Below, piece after piece: positions 42,411-51,270 of a stretch of 64,000 bases of DNA. A model generated the notes under the pieces. It was not told the DNA's origin. It did no database searches and was given only the letters and a program-made list of their open reading frames with translations. The position numbers and the translations under genes are program-made. Location of the stretch: the NCBI GenBank assembly GCA_024679955.1, contig JAILCQ010000029.1:1-64000 (forward strand), read 5' to 3'. The first letter of the stretch is position 1, and each line of letters opens with the position of its first letter. Source of the DNA: Bacillota bacterium. GTDB taxonomy: Bacteria > Bacillota > Dehalobacteriia > UBA4068.

Positions 42411-42450
42411 AAGAATGAGCTCGGAATCCAACCGGGCTCATTCTTTATTT
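42411..42450 (+). terminator. Terminator after the lipoprotein gene
   Basis: AAGAATGAGCTCGG and CCGGGCTCATTCTT (one mismatch, 7-nt loop) are followed by TATTTTT. The remainder of 42301-42744 shows no supportable gene. Confidence 0.8.
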
Positions 42451-42744
42451 TTGCCGTTTTCTATACCGTTGCCGTTTGTGCGCCTTTTCGGGGACGGTAA
42501 GCCGTATGGTCGTATCGACCGGCAGAATCAGGCGCTATGCGCAAATTGCTTTGCAGCCCCGGATAATGGCCCTAGCATATTCGTTGCCGTTTTTGACGCT
42601 GTCAGGGAAACAGCCGGCGCAGGGAAGGGTTCGCGGAACAGCTTGGCCGCTCCGGCTCGACAAGGCTGTCGCGGCGCGGTTGCGGCATAAGGAAGCTGTG
42701 GTACGAGGGTCTGGCAAAGGACGTCTTCTTTTGTCCCGGCAAAT

Positions 42745-43278
42745 CTATCCGGGCCTCTTGTTCGAACCGGGCAGAAAGAAACGGGCCATATCTATGCCTT
42801 CACCGCGCAGCAGTTGGCACTTTCTGTCTATGCCGCCGCCATAGCCGGTCAAGTTGCCGTTGGCGCCTACCACCCGATGGCAGGGGATGAGGATGGATAT
42901 GGGGTTGCGTCCCACGGCTCCGCCTACCGCCTGGGCCGACATACGGGGACGGCCCTGGCTGCTGGCCAGGGATGCGGCGATTTCGCCATAAGTAACGGTT
43001 TGTCCGTAGGGGATGCTTTGCAGGAGCTGCCACACGGAAAGTTGAAAAGGCGAGCCGCAGAGGGACAAAGGCGGCATAAAATCAGGTTCCTTTTGTTGAA
43101 AGTAGATATCCAGCCAATGCTTTACGGCGGAAAAAAGCGGGATATCTTTTTTTATGGCGTTTTCTGGGATTTTTTGCCGTCCCGGCGATTCGGCAAAGCA
43201 AAGCCCGGTCAAGGCGTCTTCCCCGGCGAATAGCCATATTTTTCCCAGAGGGGATTGGTAATCGCTGCTATATTGCAT
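42745..43278 (-). CDS. ogt: Methylated-DNA-protein-cysteine methyltransferase
   Basis: A 177-residue suicide DNA repair protein. The C-terminal domain holds the acceptor cysteine in ISILIPCHRVVGANGNLTGYGGG and the preceding helix-turn-helix (TYGEIAASLAS, AVGGAVGRNP). The N-terminal domain begins MQYSSDYQSPLGKIWL. It removes O6-alkyl groups from guanine. It is single, on the minus strand, between the lipoprotein gene and the divergent germination operon. The C-terminus is extended by a short basic FLPGSNKRPG tail. Confidence 0.94.
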   Translation of the reverse strand: MQYSSDYQSPLGKIWLFAGEDALTGLCFAESPGRQKIPENAIKKDIPLFSAVKHWLDIYFQQKEPDFMPPLSLCGSPFQLSVWQLLQSIPYGQTVTYGEIAASLASSQGRPRMSAQAVGGAVGRNPISILIPCHRVVGANGNLTGYGGGIDRKCQLLRGEGIDMARFFLPGSNKRPG

Positions 43279-43493
43279 GCAACAGGCTCCTTTTACCGTC
43301 GGTTTGAAGCGGCGGCGTCTTATTTTTTGCTATTCCGCATAGAAAATGGGCCGCCGCTTTGCTTTTATGGTTCTGGACAGGGAGCGAACATTCCTGTTGC
43401 CGCGGCGGTCGATTTTCCCTGGGCAAAGCGTATTTTTTTATCGCTTTTGGAAATGCTGACCATGAGTGCCAGCAAGCTGGAGGGGAAATACCG

Positions 43494-45014
43494 ATGCATA
43501 CATCTGATCAAGCCACTGAACAAATTGCCGCCGCGGCATGCCGCATACAAGAAGATCGCATCGAAACGGATATCCGGCGGAACATGGAAAAGGTTCGCGC
43601 CTGCCTGGGCGGCAGTATGGATGTGGTGATCCGGGACTTCCGTCTGGGCAACGGGCAGGAAGCCGCCGTATTCTATATCGATAATCTGGTCAATAAAGAG
43701 ATCCTGGGCCGGGATTTTTTCGCCCCTTTGCAAGGGATATCCGTCCCGGGACCCGTCACGCCGGGGCAAATATGCAAGGACGTGTTAAAAACCGGCGAGC
43801 TGCGGCAAATCGACAGTTTCCGGGATTTGACCGATATGGTGCTGCTGGGCTGGACCGGCCTGTTCCTGGCCGGGGCGGATACGGCGGTGGCCGTAGAGGC
43901 GGTCAGTTGGCCTCAGCGAGGGATTGTCGAACCGGGTACCGATGTGGTGATACGAGGGCCCAGGGAAGGATTTATCGAAAATGTCCGGGCCAATGCGGCC
44001 CTGCTGCGGCGGAAGATCCATCACAAAGATCTGCGCCTGGAGGAGCTGCGTTTGGGCAAATACAGCAATACGCCGGTGGTTTTGGCCTATGTGGACAGCA
44101 TTGCCAACAAACAGGTCCTTGCGGAAGTGAAAAAGCGACTGCAAAAGATCGATATCGACGCCATATTGGATAGCGGCTATGTGGAGCAATTCATTCAGGA
44201 AACCGGGTATTCCCTGTTTCCCACCGTGGGCATAACGGAAAAGCCGGATATCGCCGCCGCCAAAATCATGGAGGGACGCACGGCGATCCTGGTGGACGGT
44301 TCGCCGGTGGCCCTGACCGTGCCTATGTTTTTTGCCGAAGGCCTGCAAAGCGCGGAGGATTATTATAATAAATTTTACTATGCCTCCTGGCTGCGTATCA
44401 TACGCATGCTGGCGTTTTTGACCAATATTTGGCTGCCGGGCCTGTTTGTAGCCATCGTTTCCTGGCATCCGCAAATCATCCCGGCCCGCTTGTTTATGTC
44501 CATGGCGGCGGCGGAAAAAAACACCCCTTTTTCTTCCGGCTTGTCCATGCTGCTGATGCTGCTGGCCTATGAGGTCCTCAAAGAGGCCGGCGTACGCTTG
44601 CCCAAACCGGCGGGGCAGGCCATTTCCATCGTTGGCGCGATCATTATGGGCGACGCGGCCATATCCGCCGGTTTGATTTCCGCGCCGGTGCTGATCGCCC
44701 TGTCTTTGACGGTCACCGCTTCCTTTGTCACCGTAAATCTATCGGAGGTTTCCACGGTATTGCGGTTGTTCTTTTTGGCCGCCGGTTGGGCCATGGGGGT
44801 ATACGGTTTGCTGTTGGTGAATTTGCTGCTGCTGTTTTATTTAAGCGCTCTGTCTTCTTTCGGCCTGGCCTATTTTGCGCCTTTTTCGCCCTTAAATTGG
44901 CAGGGGCTGAAGGATGTAGCCCTGCGTTTGCCTTTGCGGCATCTGCAGTTTCGCCCGCCGGGTTTGAGTCGGAATCGCCGGCGCATGCGCGTCGGCAAAA
45001 AGGAGGAAAACTGA
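43494..45014 (+). CDS. Spore germination receptor subunit A (GerA/GerKA family)
   Basis: A 506-residue protein. The N-terminal cytoplasmic half has FRLGNGQEAAVFYIDNLVNKEIL, then the hallmark PQRGIVEPGTDVVIRGPREGFIENVRANAALLRRKI. The C-terminal half has several membrane helices, including LRIIRMLAFLTNIWLPGLFVAIVSWHP and the segment PAGQAISIVGAIIMGDAAISAGLIS. It forms the germinant receptor in the inner spore membrane. The ATG at 43494 has GGAGGGG upstream; in-frame residues before it are not supported. It heads an A-C-B operon. Confidence 0.92.
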   Translation: MHTSDQATEQIAAAACRIQEDRIETDIRRNMEKVRACLGGSMDVVIRDFRLGNGQEAAVFYIDNLVNKEILGRDFFAPLQGISVPGPVTPGQICKDVLKTGELRQIDSFRDLTDMVLLGWTGLFLAGADTAVAVEAVSWPQRGIVEPGTDVVIRGPREGFIENVRANAALLRRKIHHKDLRLEELRLGKYSNTPVVLAYVDSIANKQVLAEVKKRLQKIDIDAILDSGYVEQFIQETGYSLFPTVGITEKPDIAAAKIMEGRTAILVDGSPVALTVPMFFAEGLQSAEDYYNKFYYASWLRIIRMLAFLTNIWLPGLFVAIVSWHPQIIPARLFMSMAAAEKNTPFSSGLSMLLMLLAYEVLKEAGVRLPKPAGQAISIVGAIIMGDAAISAGLISAPVLIALSLTVTASFVTVNLSEVSTVLRLFFLAAGWAMGVYGLLLVNLLLLFYLSALSSFGLAYFAPFSPLNWQGLKDVALRLPLRHLQFRPPGLSRNRRRMRVGKKEEN

Positions 45015-45015
45015 T

Positions 45016-45666
45016 ATGGGCAAACGACTGCTGCCGCTTATATGCATTTGCGGGCTGCTGTTGACCGGTTGCGGCAACCGGCAGGAGATCGACGACGTAG
45101 CCGTGGCTTTGGGCGTGGCCGTTGACGGCGGCAGCCGGGGCGGATACCGGGTGACGGTAGAGCTGGCCGCGCCCAAAGCGCCGGATGATTTGGGCGAAGG
45201 GGTGTTTTTCGTCAGCGAAGGCGGGGATCTGCAGCAAGCGCTGGCCGCGTTGGACTGCCAATTGGAAAAAGAGTTGTTCTGGGGACATTTGCAGGTGATC
45301 CTGGTAGGCGAAAGCATGGTTTCCCGTATGGAGGAGATCAGCGAATATTTTCATTCCCTGCGGCAATTGGCCACGTCTTCGTTGCTGGTGACAGCCAGTG
45401 GTCCGGCCGGGGATATGCTGCGGCAAGGCTTCGGACAGGCGGATTACGCCTCTTTCGGCATTGCCGGGGCGGTCCGGGACGCGCTGCCCCGGAACGTTCG
45501 GCCCAATCTGCTTTATGTCATGGAAAGATTACAGAAAAACAGGCCGCTGGATTTGCCCTGCCTGTACCGGCAAACCGGCAGGGAAGACGGCCGCCTGGAA
45601 ATCAAAATAAAAGAGGAAACCATCCGCAAGGATGCGCTGGGGGATCATGAACCGAGACATGCTTAG
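45016..45666 (+). CDS. Spore germination receptor subunit C (GerC-like), short form
   Basis: A 216-residue lipoprotein. The signal ICICGLLLTGCGNRQEIDDV has a lipobox ending LTGC and the family motif after it. The N-terminal Ger(x)C domain follows (GHLQVILVGESMVSRMEEISEYF). Typical GerC proteins are about 370-400 residues with a second large domain; here the reading frame ends after the first, and gerB already starts inside it. No remnant of the missing domain is seen downstream, so this is a genuine short form or an old deletion. It starts 2 nt after gerA. Confidence 0.85.
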   Translation: MGKRLLPLICICGLLLTGCGNRQEIDDVAVALGVAVDGGSRGGYRVTVELAAPKAPDDLGEGVFFVSEGGDLQQALAALDCQLEKELFWGHLQVILVGESMVSRMEEISEYFHSLRQLATSSLLVTASGPAGDMLRQGFGQADYASFGIAGAVRDALPRNVRPNLLYVMERLQKNRPLDLPCLYRQTGREDGRLEIKIKEETIRKDALGDHEPRHA

Positions 45667-46726
45667 CAGCGGCCAGGGCCTGGCCTTGATCATGGCCAAT
45701 GTTTTTGCCGGAATGGCGGTTTTTTTTCATGCTGGATGTGATTTGGGGCATAATCTTTGGCAGATCCTGCTCATCGCCGTTCCGTTTGTTTTGCTCATGC
45801 TGTACCTGCTGTTTTTATTGCTGGAGCATTTGCAGGGACAAAGCGTTTTTGCTTGCCTGGAGGGAGAGCCCGCCCGGTTTTTTTCTTTGCGTATGGCCTG
45901 GTGGCTGCTGCTGTTATGGGTTTATGGCGGCCTTTTTCTCGCCGCGGCTTTTGATATGTGGCAATATCTGGACAGCCAGACCGGTTTGGCCTGGCTGAAG
46001 CTGTTGCTGCTGTTTGTATTTTTGACTGCCGCCTGCTATTGGGGTTTGCAGGCTATCGCCAGAGCCGCGACCTTTATCCTGTTGCTTTTTTTGCTGTTCT
46101 TTGTCCTGGATAGCCTGTTGCTGCTGGGGGATATGGATATGACCCGCATTTTGCCCTTGGCCATGCCGGCTGCCGGCCGTTGGTATTCCGCTGTGGGAAA
46201 AACCGTCTCCGGCGTCGTCTTGCTGCCGCTATGCTTATCCTATATACCCAAGCTGCAAAATCCGGATAAAAGTTTCTCTGTGCTGCGAAAGGGAATTCTG
46301 CTATGCGGCGCGTATTATTTAGCCGTAACGGTTCGCAATATTCTCTTGTTCGGCGATTTGCTGGCGTTTACGGAATATCCGCTGTTAAGCGCTTTGCGGT
46401 TGATCGTTTGGGGCGGGGTGGAATATCTGGTTTTGCCCGCCGCTTTATTGCTTTTGTCCGTGATTTTGGCCGGTATCGCCTTGCTCTGGCAGATCGCGGT
46501 GGATTGTATGCGCCGGCTGCGGCGGCAAAAGGAGGCAAAGGGCAAAGAGCGTTTTCAGCTATGCGCCCTATGGGCCTTGCTGCAAACCGGGGCGGTCCTG
46601 GCGATATACGCTTTGCCGGAAAAATTTATGGAGGGGCTGGCCGTCTACGGAACGGCTACGGCTTATGCCGGACAGTTGTTCTGCCTCATTTTTCTACTGT
46701 ACCAAGTCAATAAAAAAAAATTGTAA
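45647..46726 (+). CDS. Spore germination receptor subunit B (GerB/GerKB family permease)
   Basis: A 359-residue membrane protein with about ten hydrophobic helices, in the amino-acid-permease-like GerAB family. Signs are the start LSSGQGLALIMANVFAGMAVF, the helix break LLLLFVFLTAACYWGLQAIARAATF, and VRNILLFGDLLAFTEYPLLSALRL near residue 230. It is expected to bind the germinant, typically an amino acid. The ATG at 45647 overlaps the gerC end by 20 nt; GGGGGA lies just upstream. It is the last gene of the operon. Confidence 0.9.
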   Translation: MNRDMLSSGQGLALIMANVFAGMAVFFHAGCDLGHNLWQILLIAVPFVLLMLYLLFLLLEHLQGQSVFACLEGEPARFFSLRMAWWLLLLWVYGGLFLAAAFDMWQYLDSQTGLAWLKLLLLFVFLTAACYWGLQAIARAATFILLLFLLFFVLDSLLLLGDMDMTRILPLAMPAAGRWYSAVGKTVSGVVLLPLCLSYIPKLQNPDKSFSVLRKGILLCGAYYLAVTVRNILLFGDLLAFTEYPLLSALRLIVWGGVEYLVLPAALLLLSVILAGIALLWQIAVDCMRRLRRQKEAKGKERFQLCALWALLQTGAVLAIYALPEKFMEGLAVYGTATAYAGQLFCLIFLLYQVNKKKL

Positions 46727-46872
46727 AAATTGCTAAATTAATGTGGTAATATATGTAAATCTTTAGTATAATTATATTATAGTTAAGTTATATAGTTCAG
46801 TACCGGTTTTGCGGGAAAAGCCGGTGGGGAAAAGATATAGTATGCCGTTTTCGGCCGATGGGAGGTTTTATT

Positions 46873-47169
46873 ATGTCATTCGAAAGCAGATTTAAAAGCG
46901 AAGTGATCGACGAACTGTTCAAAGCCATTTTATCACTGGACAATATCGATGACTGTTACCGGTTTTTTGAGGATTTAACCACCGTTCCGGAGATCAAATC
47001 CTTGGCCCAGCGTCTGCAGGTAGCAAAAATGCTGCTGCAGAACGAAACCTATACGACGATTTCCGAAAAGACCGGCGCTTCTACCGCTACCATCAGCCGG
47101 GTCAAAAACTCCTTGTATTATGGGGTAGACGGTTATAAAATGGTCATCAAAAATCTGGAAAACATGTAA
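46873..47169 (+). CDS. YerC/YecD family TrpR-related protein
   Basis: A 98-residue DNA-binding protein of the TrpR/YerC superfamily, which is usually about this length. It has KSEVIDELFKAILSLDNIDDCYRFFEDLTTVPEI, then the recognition helices QRLQVAKMLLQNETYTTISEKTGASTATISRVKN. Its targets are not known; family members sit near varied metabolic genes. The ATG at 46873 has GGGAGG upstream, the longer in-frame start does not. The next gene, HisA-like, follows 27 nt downstream and may be cotranscribed. Confidence 0.92.
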   Translation: MSFESRFKSEVIDELFKAILSLDNIDDCYRFFEDLTTVPEIKSLAQRLQVAKMLLQNETYTTISEKTGASTATISRVKNSLYYGVDGYKMVIKNLENM

Positions 47170-47196
47170 CGCGCCAAGGGGAAAGGGTTGGTCATT

Positions 47197-47913
47197 TTGC
47201 AAGTTATCCCGGCAATCGATTTACGGGTCGGGGCATGCGCTCGCTTGCTGGACGATTATCAACTGGCGGCGGACGTATATTCCGACAACCTATTGGAACA
47301 GGTAAATATATTCAAAAACTTGGGCGCCGGTAAAGTGCATATCACCGATGTGGACGGCTCTTTTTCCGGGCATTTGTGCAATCTGCGTATCCTGCAGGAA
47401 GTGGTGCGGGACGCTGATGTGGAAATACAACTGGCCGGCGGTATCCGCAGCATGGAGAATATCGATACCCTGGTTTCTTTGGGCATACATCAGGTGGTGC
47501 TCAGCGCCACGGTTTTGCGCAACGCTGAATTGACGGGGCGCGCTCTGGCCGCCTATGGCCGTCAGGTGGCGGCCGGTATCGACGGACGGGACGGCATGGC
47601 CACCATAGAAGGCTTCGAGACCTCCGCCAGCAAAACCGTACGGCATTTGCTGGATGAGATCATCGCCTTGGGCATGCGGGATATCATCTTTACCGATGTG
47701 CGCCGTTATGGCAGCATGAAAGGCCCCAATATGGAAAGCATAGGCGAATTGATCGAAAGCGGCGCAGCCGATATTTATATCGCCGGCGGCATTTCCGATT
47801 ATCAGACCATACAGCGTTTGAAGGAGATCGGCGTATCCGGGGTGATCATCGGCAAAGCTTTGTACACCGGCGCGATCGACTATGCGAAAGCAAAGGAAAT
47901 GGCGGAGGCATGA
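47197..47913 (+). CDS. HisA-like (beta/alpha)8 isomerase, orphan
   Basis: A 238-residue HisA/HisF-type barrel. It starts QVIPAIDLRVGACARL with the catalytic-type Asp, and has HITDVDGSFSG, QLAGGIRSMENID, AAGIDGRDGMATIEGF and a final IAGGISDYQTI phosphate-binding strand. HisA would isomerise ProFAR in histidine synthesis, but no other his gene is present. The segment after strand 6 reads DVRRYGSMKGPN, with Tyr where I recall Asp in typical HisA. A TTG start at 47197 fits the usual HisA N-terminus and the AAAGGG 9 nt upstream; TTG at 47188 is also in frame. A related but different substrate is possible. Confidence 0.75.
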   Translation: MQVIPAIDLRVGACARLLDDYQLAADVYSDNLLEQVNIFKNLGAGKVHITDVDGSFSGHLCNLRILQEVVRDADVEIQLAGGIRSMENIDTLVSLGIHQVVLSATVLRNAELTGRALAAYGRQVAAGIDGRDGMATIEGFETSASKTVRHLLDEIIALGMRDIIFTDVRRYGSMKGPNMESIGELIESGAADIYIAGGISDYQTIQRLKEIGVSGVIIGKALYTGAIDYAKAKEMAEA

Positions 47914-48755
47914 GCGTTTCTACCTCGTTCATAAAATGGACGAATCATATTTTTCCGCAGGTGGTCCACCCTTTTAATTTGCAAAACAACGGGCGGCAAA
48001 CCTATGCCGAATGGCAATTTGCCAAAGGGGAAGATACGGTGCGTTTGTTTTTGGACCGGTATTCCCTGGACGAAATGTTTTTACATAAAAGGGTTTTGGA
48101 CATGGGCTGCGGCGCGGCCGGCAAAAGCCTCTATTATGTAAAGTGCGGCGCGGATCATGTGACCGGCGTGGATATCGTGCCCCATTATCGGGAGGAAGCG
48201 CTGGCCCTGGCCAAAAAGCTGTCTTTCGACGGGAAATTTACATTTGCCGTCGCTTCGGCCTGCGCATTGCCTTTTGCGGACAATAGCTTTGATACGATCA
48301 TCATGAACGATTTTATGGAGCATGTCTCCCAGCCCCGGCAGGCCCTGGCGGAAGCCCGACGCCTGTTGACGCCGGAGGGAAGGATATTTATCAATTTCCC
48401 GCCCTATTATCATCCGTTTGGCGCGCATCTCAGCGACACCATCAATATGCCCTGGGTGCATTTGTTTTTCCGCGAAAAAACATTGGTCGCCGCCTACAAG
48501 GATTTGATCCGCGGCCTGCCGGATGAGGCGGAACGGCTGCAGCTTAAAATCGGTCTGGACGGGCAAGGCAGGGAAGCCTTTACCTATATCAACAAAATGA
48601 CGCTGAAAAAATTCAAGTCTATGCTGCAGGATATGGGCATAACGCCTCAGTATTATCGGGAGGCGCCTTTGCGAAGCTATTTCAAGCTTTTGGCCAGGAC
48701 GCCTTTGCTGAAAGAAATGTTTGTGAAAATGGCTGTATGCGTGATCGGCAAATAG
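47910..48755 (+). CDS. SAM-dependent class I methyltransferase
   Basis: A 281-residue methyltransferase. Motif I is VLDMGCGAAGKSLYYVKCG near residue 62, followed by VTGVDIVP, the ALPFADNSFDTIIMNDFMEHV stretch typical of Methyltransf_11, and LTPEGRIFINFPPYYHPFGAH. The C-terminal part is rich in Arg and aromatic residues and may bind a lipid or large substrate. It overlaps the HisA-like gene in ATGA, so the pair is coupled. The substrate is unknown; an attached role in modification of a nucleotide or lipid is only a guess. Confidence 0.85.
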   Translation: MSVSTSFIKWTNHIFPQVVHPFNLQNNGRQTYAEWQFAKGEDTVRLFLDRYSLDEMFLHKRVLDMGCGAAGKSLYYVKCGADHVTGVDIVPHYREEALALAKKLSFDGKFTFAVASACALPFADNSFDTIIMNDFMEHVSQPRQALAEARRLLTPEGRIFINFPPYYHPFGAHLSDTINMPWVHLFFREKTLVAAYKDLIRGLPDEAERLQLKIGLDGQGREAFTYINKMTLKKFKSMLQDMGITPQYYREAPLRSYFKLLARTPLLKEMFVKMAVCVIGK

Positions 48756-48786
48756 CCGGCGCAAAACGGCGTATCGCGATGATGAA

Positions 48787-48831
48787 AAAGGACTGCGGCG
48801 GCGGTTGCGTGCAACCCTGCCGCAGTCCTTT
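48787..48831 (+). terminator. Terminator after the HisA-like/methyltransferase operon
   Basis: AAAGGACTGCGG pairs with CCGCAGTCCTTT (48787-48798 and 48820-48831) just beyond the methyltransferase stop. Confidence 0.75.
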
Positions 48832-48846
48832 CACAAAGCCCCTAGC

Positions 48847-48881
48847 AAAAAAGGAGCAACCCCGAAGAGGGGCTGCTCCTT
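48847..48881 (-). terminator. Terminator of tyrS
   Basis: On the minus strand AAGGAGCAGCCCC pairs with GGGGTTGCTCCTT around a short loop and is followed by T6. Confidence 0.85.
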
Positions 48882-48907
48882 GAAAAATCTGTCGCCGCAA
48901 GCGGCAT

Positions 48908-50140
48908 TTATTTTAACAGCACTTTGTGATAGACTTTTTTCCCTTTGCGCAATAAGGCGTAGCCGTCTTTGAAATCCGCCTCGCCGATGGCTTGATCGAA
49001 AGCGCCTACCCGTTGATTGTTTAAATAGATCCCGCCGTCTTTGATCAGGCGGCGGCCTTCGCTGTTGCTGGCGATCAGGCCGCATGTATGGAGCAGGGCG
49101 GTGATATCCAGACCGGCCAGATCTTCCCGCCGGATTTCCGTGGTGGGCATGTCGTCCAAATTGCCGCCGCCGCCGCCAAACAAAGCCCTGGCCGCTTTTT
49201 GGGCTTTTTCCGCTTCTTCCGGACTGTGCACCAAAGCGGTGACTTCATAGGCCAGCCGTTCTTTGGCTTTGTTGATATTGGCGCCGGCCGCCACGTCGGT
49301 AAGGGCGCGCACTTCATCCATGGGGATAAAGGTGAGCAGGCCCAGGCAATTGGCCACGTCCGCGTCGTCGATATTGCGCCAGTATTGATAGAAATCGTAA
49401 GGGCTGGTTTTTTCCGGATCCAGCCATACCGCGCCGCTTTCGGTCTTGCCCATTTTTTTGCCGGCGCTGGTGGTCAAGAGCCGGAAGGTCAAGGCATGGG
49501 CCTGGGCGCCTTCCACCCGGCGGATCAAATCCGCGCCGGCCAGGATATTGGACCACTGATCATTGCCGCCCATTTCCAAAATGGCCCCATGGCGGCGGTA
49601 CAGTTCCAGAAAGTCATAGGACTGCATCAGCATATAGTTGAATTCCAGGAAGGATAAGCCTTTTTCCATACGGCTTTTGAAGCATTCCGCAGTCAGCATT
49701 TTGTTTACGGAGAAATATTTGCCGTAATCCCGGATGAATTCGATATAATTCAAGGGCAAAAGCCATTCTGCATTGTTGAGCATGATGGCGCCGTCTTTGT
49801 CGTCAAAACGCAGGAATTTGGAGAACTGTTTTTTGAAACGTTCGCCGTTGGCGGCGATTTCCTCCTGGGTGAGCATTTTACGCATATCGGTGCGGCCGGA
49901 AGGGTCGCCCACCATGGTGGTGCCGCCGCCGATCAGGGCGATGGGGCGATGGCCGGCTTTTTGCATATGCATCATGACGATGATTTGGATAAAATGGCCC
50001 ACATGTAAACTGTCGGCGGTAGGGTCAAAGCCGATATAAAAGGTGATCGGGCCGGAGCCCAGCAATTCTCTTACTTCTTCTTCGTTGGTGGATTGTTCTA
50101 TAAAACCTCTTTCTTTCAGTACATCGAAAACATTGGTCAT
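48908..50140 (-). CDS. tyrS: Tyrosyl-tRNA synthetase
   Basis: A 410-residue class I synthetase. The HIGH-type motif is in [14 protein letters not shown], and the KMSKS-type motif is [15 protein letters not shown]. The tyrosine pocket is seen in [27 protein letters not shown]. The C-terminal S4 domain ([25 protein letters not shown]) contacts the tRNA. AAGGAAGGAAC precedes the start. No T-box leader is visible in the 150-nt upstream gap, which is notable for a Gram-positive synthetase gene. Confidence 0.96.
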   Translation of the reverse strand: MTNVFDVLKERGFIEQSTNEEEVRELLGSGPITFYIGFDPTADSLHVGHFIQIIVMMHMQKAGHRPIALIGGGTTMVGDPSGRTDMRKMLTQEEIAANGERFKKQFSKFLRFDDKDGAIMLNNAEWLLPLNYIEFIRDYGKYFSVNKMLTAECFKSRMEKGLSFLEFNYMLMQSYDFLELYRRHGAILEMGGNDQWSNILAGADLIRRVEGAQAHALTFRLLTTSAGKKMGKTESGAVWLDPEKTSPYDFYQYWRNIDDADVANCLGLLTFIPMDEVRALTDVAAGANINKAKERLAYEVTALVHSPEEAEKAQKAARALFGGGGGNLDDMPTTEIRREDLAGLDITALLHTCGLIASNSEGRRLIKDGGIYLNNQRVGAFDQAIGEADFKDGYALLRKGKKVYHKVLLK

Positions 50141-50185
50141 TGCGGCTGTTCCTTCCTTTCCGGCAGAAAATATCTTGTCTCATTC

Positions 50186-50214
50186 ATGATAGAATTATTA
50201 TAACTTTTTGTCAA
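50186..50214 (-). promoter_or_regulatory. Promoter of tyrS
   Basis: TTGACA (50209-50214) and TATCAT (50186-50191) on the minus strand are 17 nt apart. It abuts the divergent promoter at 50219. Confidence 0.65.
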
Positions 50215-50218
50215 GTTA

Positions 50219-50247
50219 TTGGCATGATGCTCTGAAAATGCTATAAT
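50219..50247 (+). promoter_or_regulatory. Promoter of the aldo/keto reductase-purB unit
   Basis: TTGGCA (50219-50224) and TATAAT (50242-50247) are 17 nt apart. Confidence 0.7.
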
Positions 50248-50292
50248 AATCTGAAATACACTTTGTCTGGATTTGGCAGAAGGAGACAAATT

Positions 50293-51243
50293 ATGCGCTA
50301 CAACCTTTTGGGCAATACCGGCATTAAAGTCAGCCAATTGTGCTTCGGCGTATTGCCGATGGGGCCGCTGCAGGTCAATATTTCCCCGGATGACGGCGGA
50401 GAATTGCTGTTGGCCGCTATGGAAAACGGCGTGAATTTTTTTGATACCGCCCAATCCTACGGAACCTATGCCCATTTGGCAAAGGCTTTGCGCCATTATC
50501 CGGAACGGGTGGTTTTGGCCAGCAAATCCACGGCCGCGGATTATGCCGGTATGCGCCGGGCCATCGAAGAGGCCCTGGAGCAATTGGGCGTGGACTGTAT
50601 CGATATTTTCCATTTGCATGCCGCCCGGGTGGGCCGGGATTTGTTGACGCAAAGAGCCGGCGCCTGGCAATGCCTGCTGGATTACCGGCAGAAGGGCTAT
50701 ATCCGGGCAGCCGGCGTTTCCAGCCACAATGCGCAGCTGATAGAAGATTTGGCGGAGAATCCCGATGTGGACGTGCTGTTCCCGCTGATCAATAAGACAG
50801 GGCTGGGGATTCTATCCGGCGGCAGGGAAGATATGTGCCGGGCCATCGCCAAGGCTGCGGCTGCCGGCAAAGGCGTCTATGCCATGAAGGCTTTGGGCGG
50901 CGGCGCTTTGCTGAGCGACTACCGCCAGGCTATGGATTTTGTCTGCGGTTTGCCGGGAGTGGCTTCGGTGGCAGTGGGCATGGTACGCGTATCGGAATTG
51001 GCTTTTAATCTGCGTTATTTCAACGGTCAAACCATAGAGGAAGAGGAACTATCGCATTTGAAAAACGGCAAACGCTGGGTGCTGATGCAGGCATTATGCA
51101 AAAATTGCGGCACATGCGTGCAGGTTTGCCCCAACCATGCCCTGCGTTTGGGGCCGGAATGCTGCCAGGTGGACGAAGCAAAATGCATATTATGCGGCTA
51201 TTGCGCGCCGGTATGTCCGCAATTTGCCATTCGTTTGGGATAG
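50293..51243 (+). CDS. Aldo/keto reductase with C-terminal ferredoxin domain
   Basis: A 316-residue protein. The barrel carries the AKR tetrad: Asp and Tyr in FFDTAQSYGTYAHLA, Lys in VVLASKST, His in IDIFHLHAA. The last 60 residues form a 2[4Fe-4S] ferredoxin (CKNCGTCVQVCPNHAL and CILCGYCAPVCPQFAI). The catalytic tetrad suggests reduction of a carbonyl, with electrons possibly exchanged through the clusters. AGAAGGAGAC precedes the ATG at 50293. purB follows 27 nt later, so they may be cotranscribed. Substrate unknown. Confidence 0.9.
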   Translation: MRYNLLGNTGIKVSQLCFGVLPMGPLQVNISPDDGGELLLAAMENGVNFFDTAQSYGTYAHLAKALRHYPERVVLASKSTAADYAGMRRAIEEALEQLGVDCIDIFHLHAARVGRDLLTQRAGAWQCLLDYRQKGYIRAAGVSSHNAQLIEDLAENPDVDVLFPLINKTGLGILSGGREDMCRAIAKAAAAGKGVYAMKALGGGALLSDYRQAMDFVCGLPGVASVAVGMVRVSELAFNLRYFNGQTIEEEELSHLKNGKRWVLMQALCKNCGTCVQVCPNHALRLGPECCQVDEAKCILCGYCAPVCPQFAIRLG

Positions 51244-51270
51244 GAAAGGAAAAAATAATAGGAGAAGATT

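Noticed and set aside
42331-42690. 119-codon frame downstream of the lipoprotein gene
   Set aside because: It spans the terminator hairpin, lacks a start signal and has no motif.
50141-50292. T-box leader for tyrS
   Set aside because: The gap is only about 150 nt, shared with a divergent promoter, and no AGGGTGG-type T-box sequence or terminator is present on the tyrS strand.
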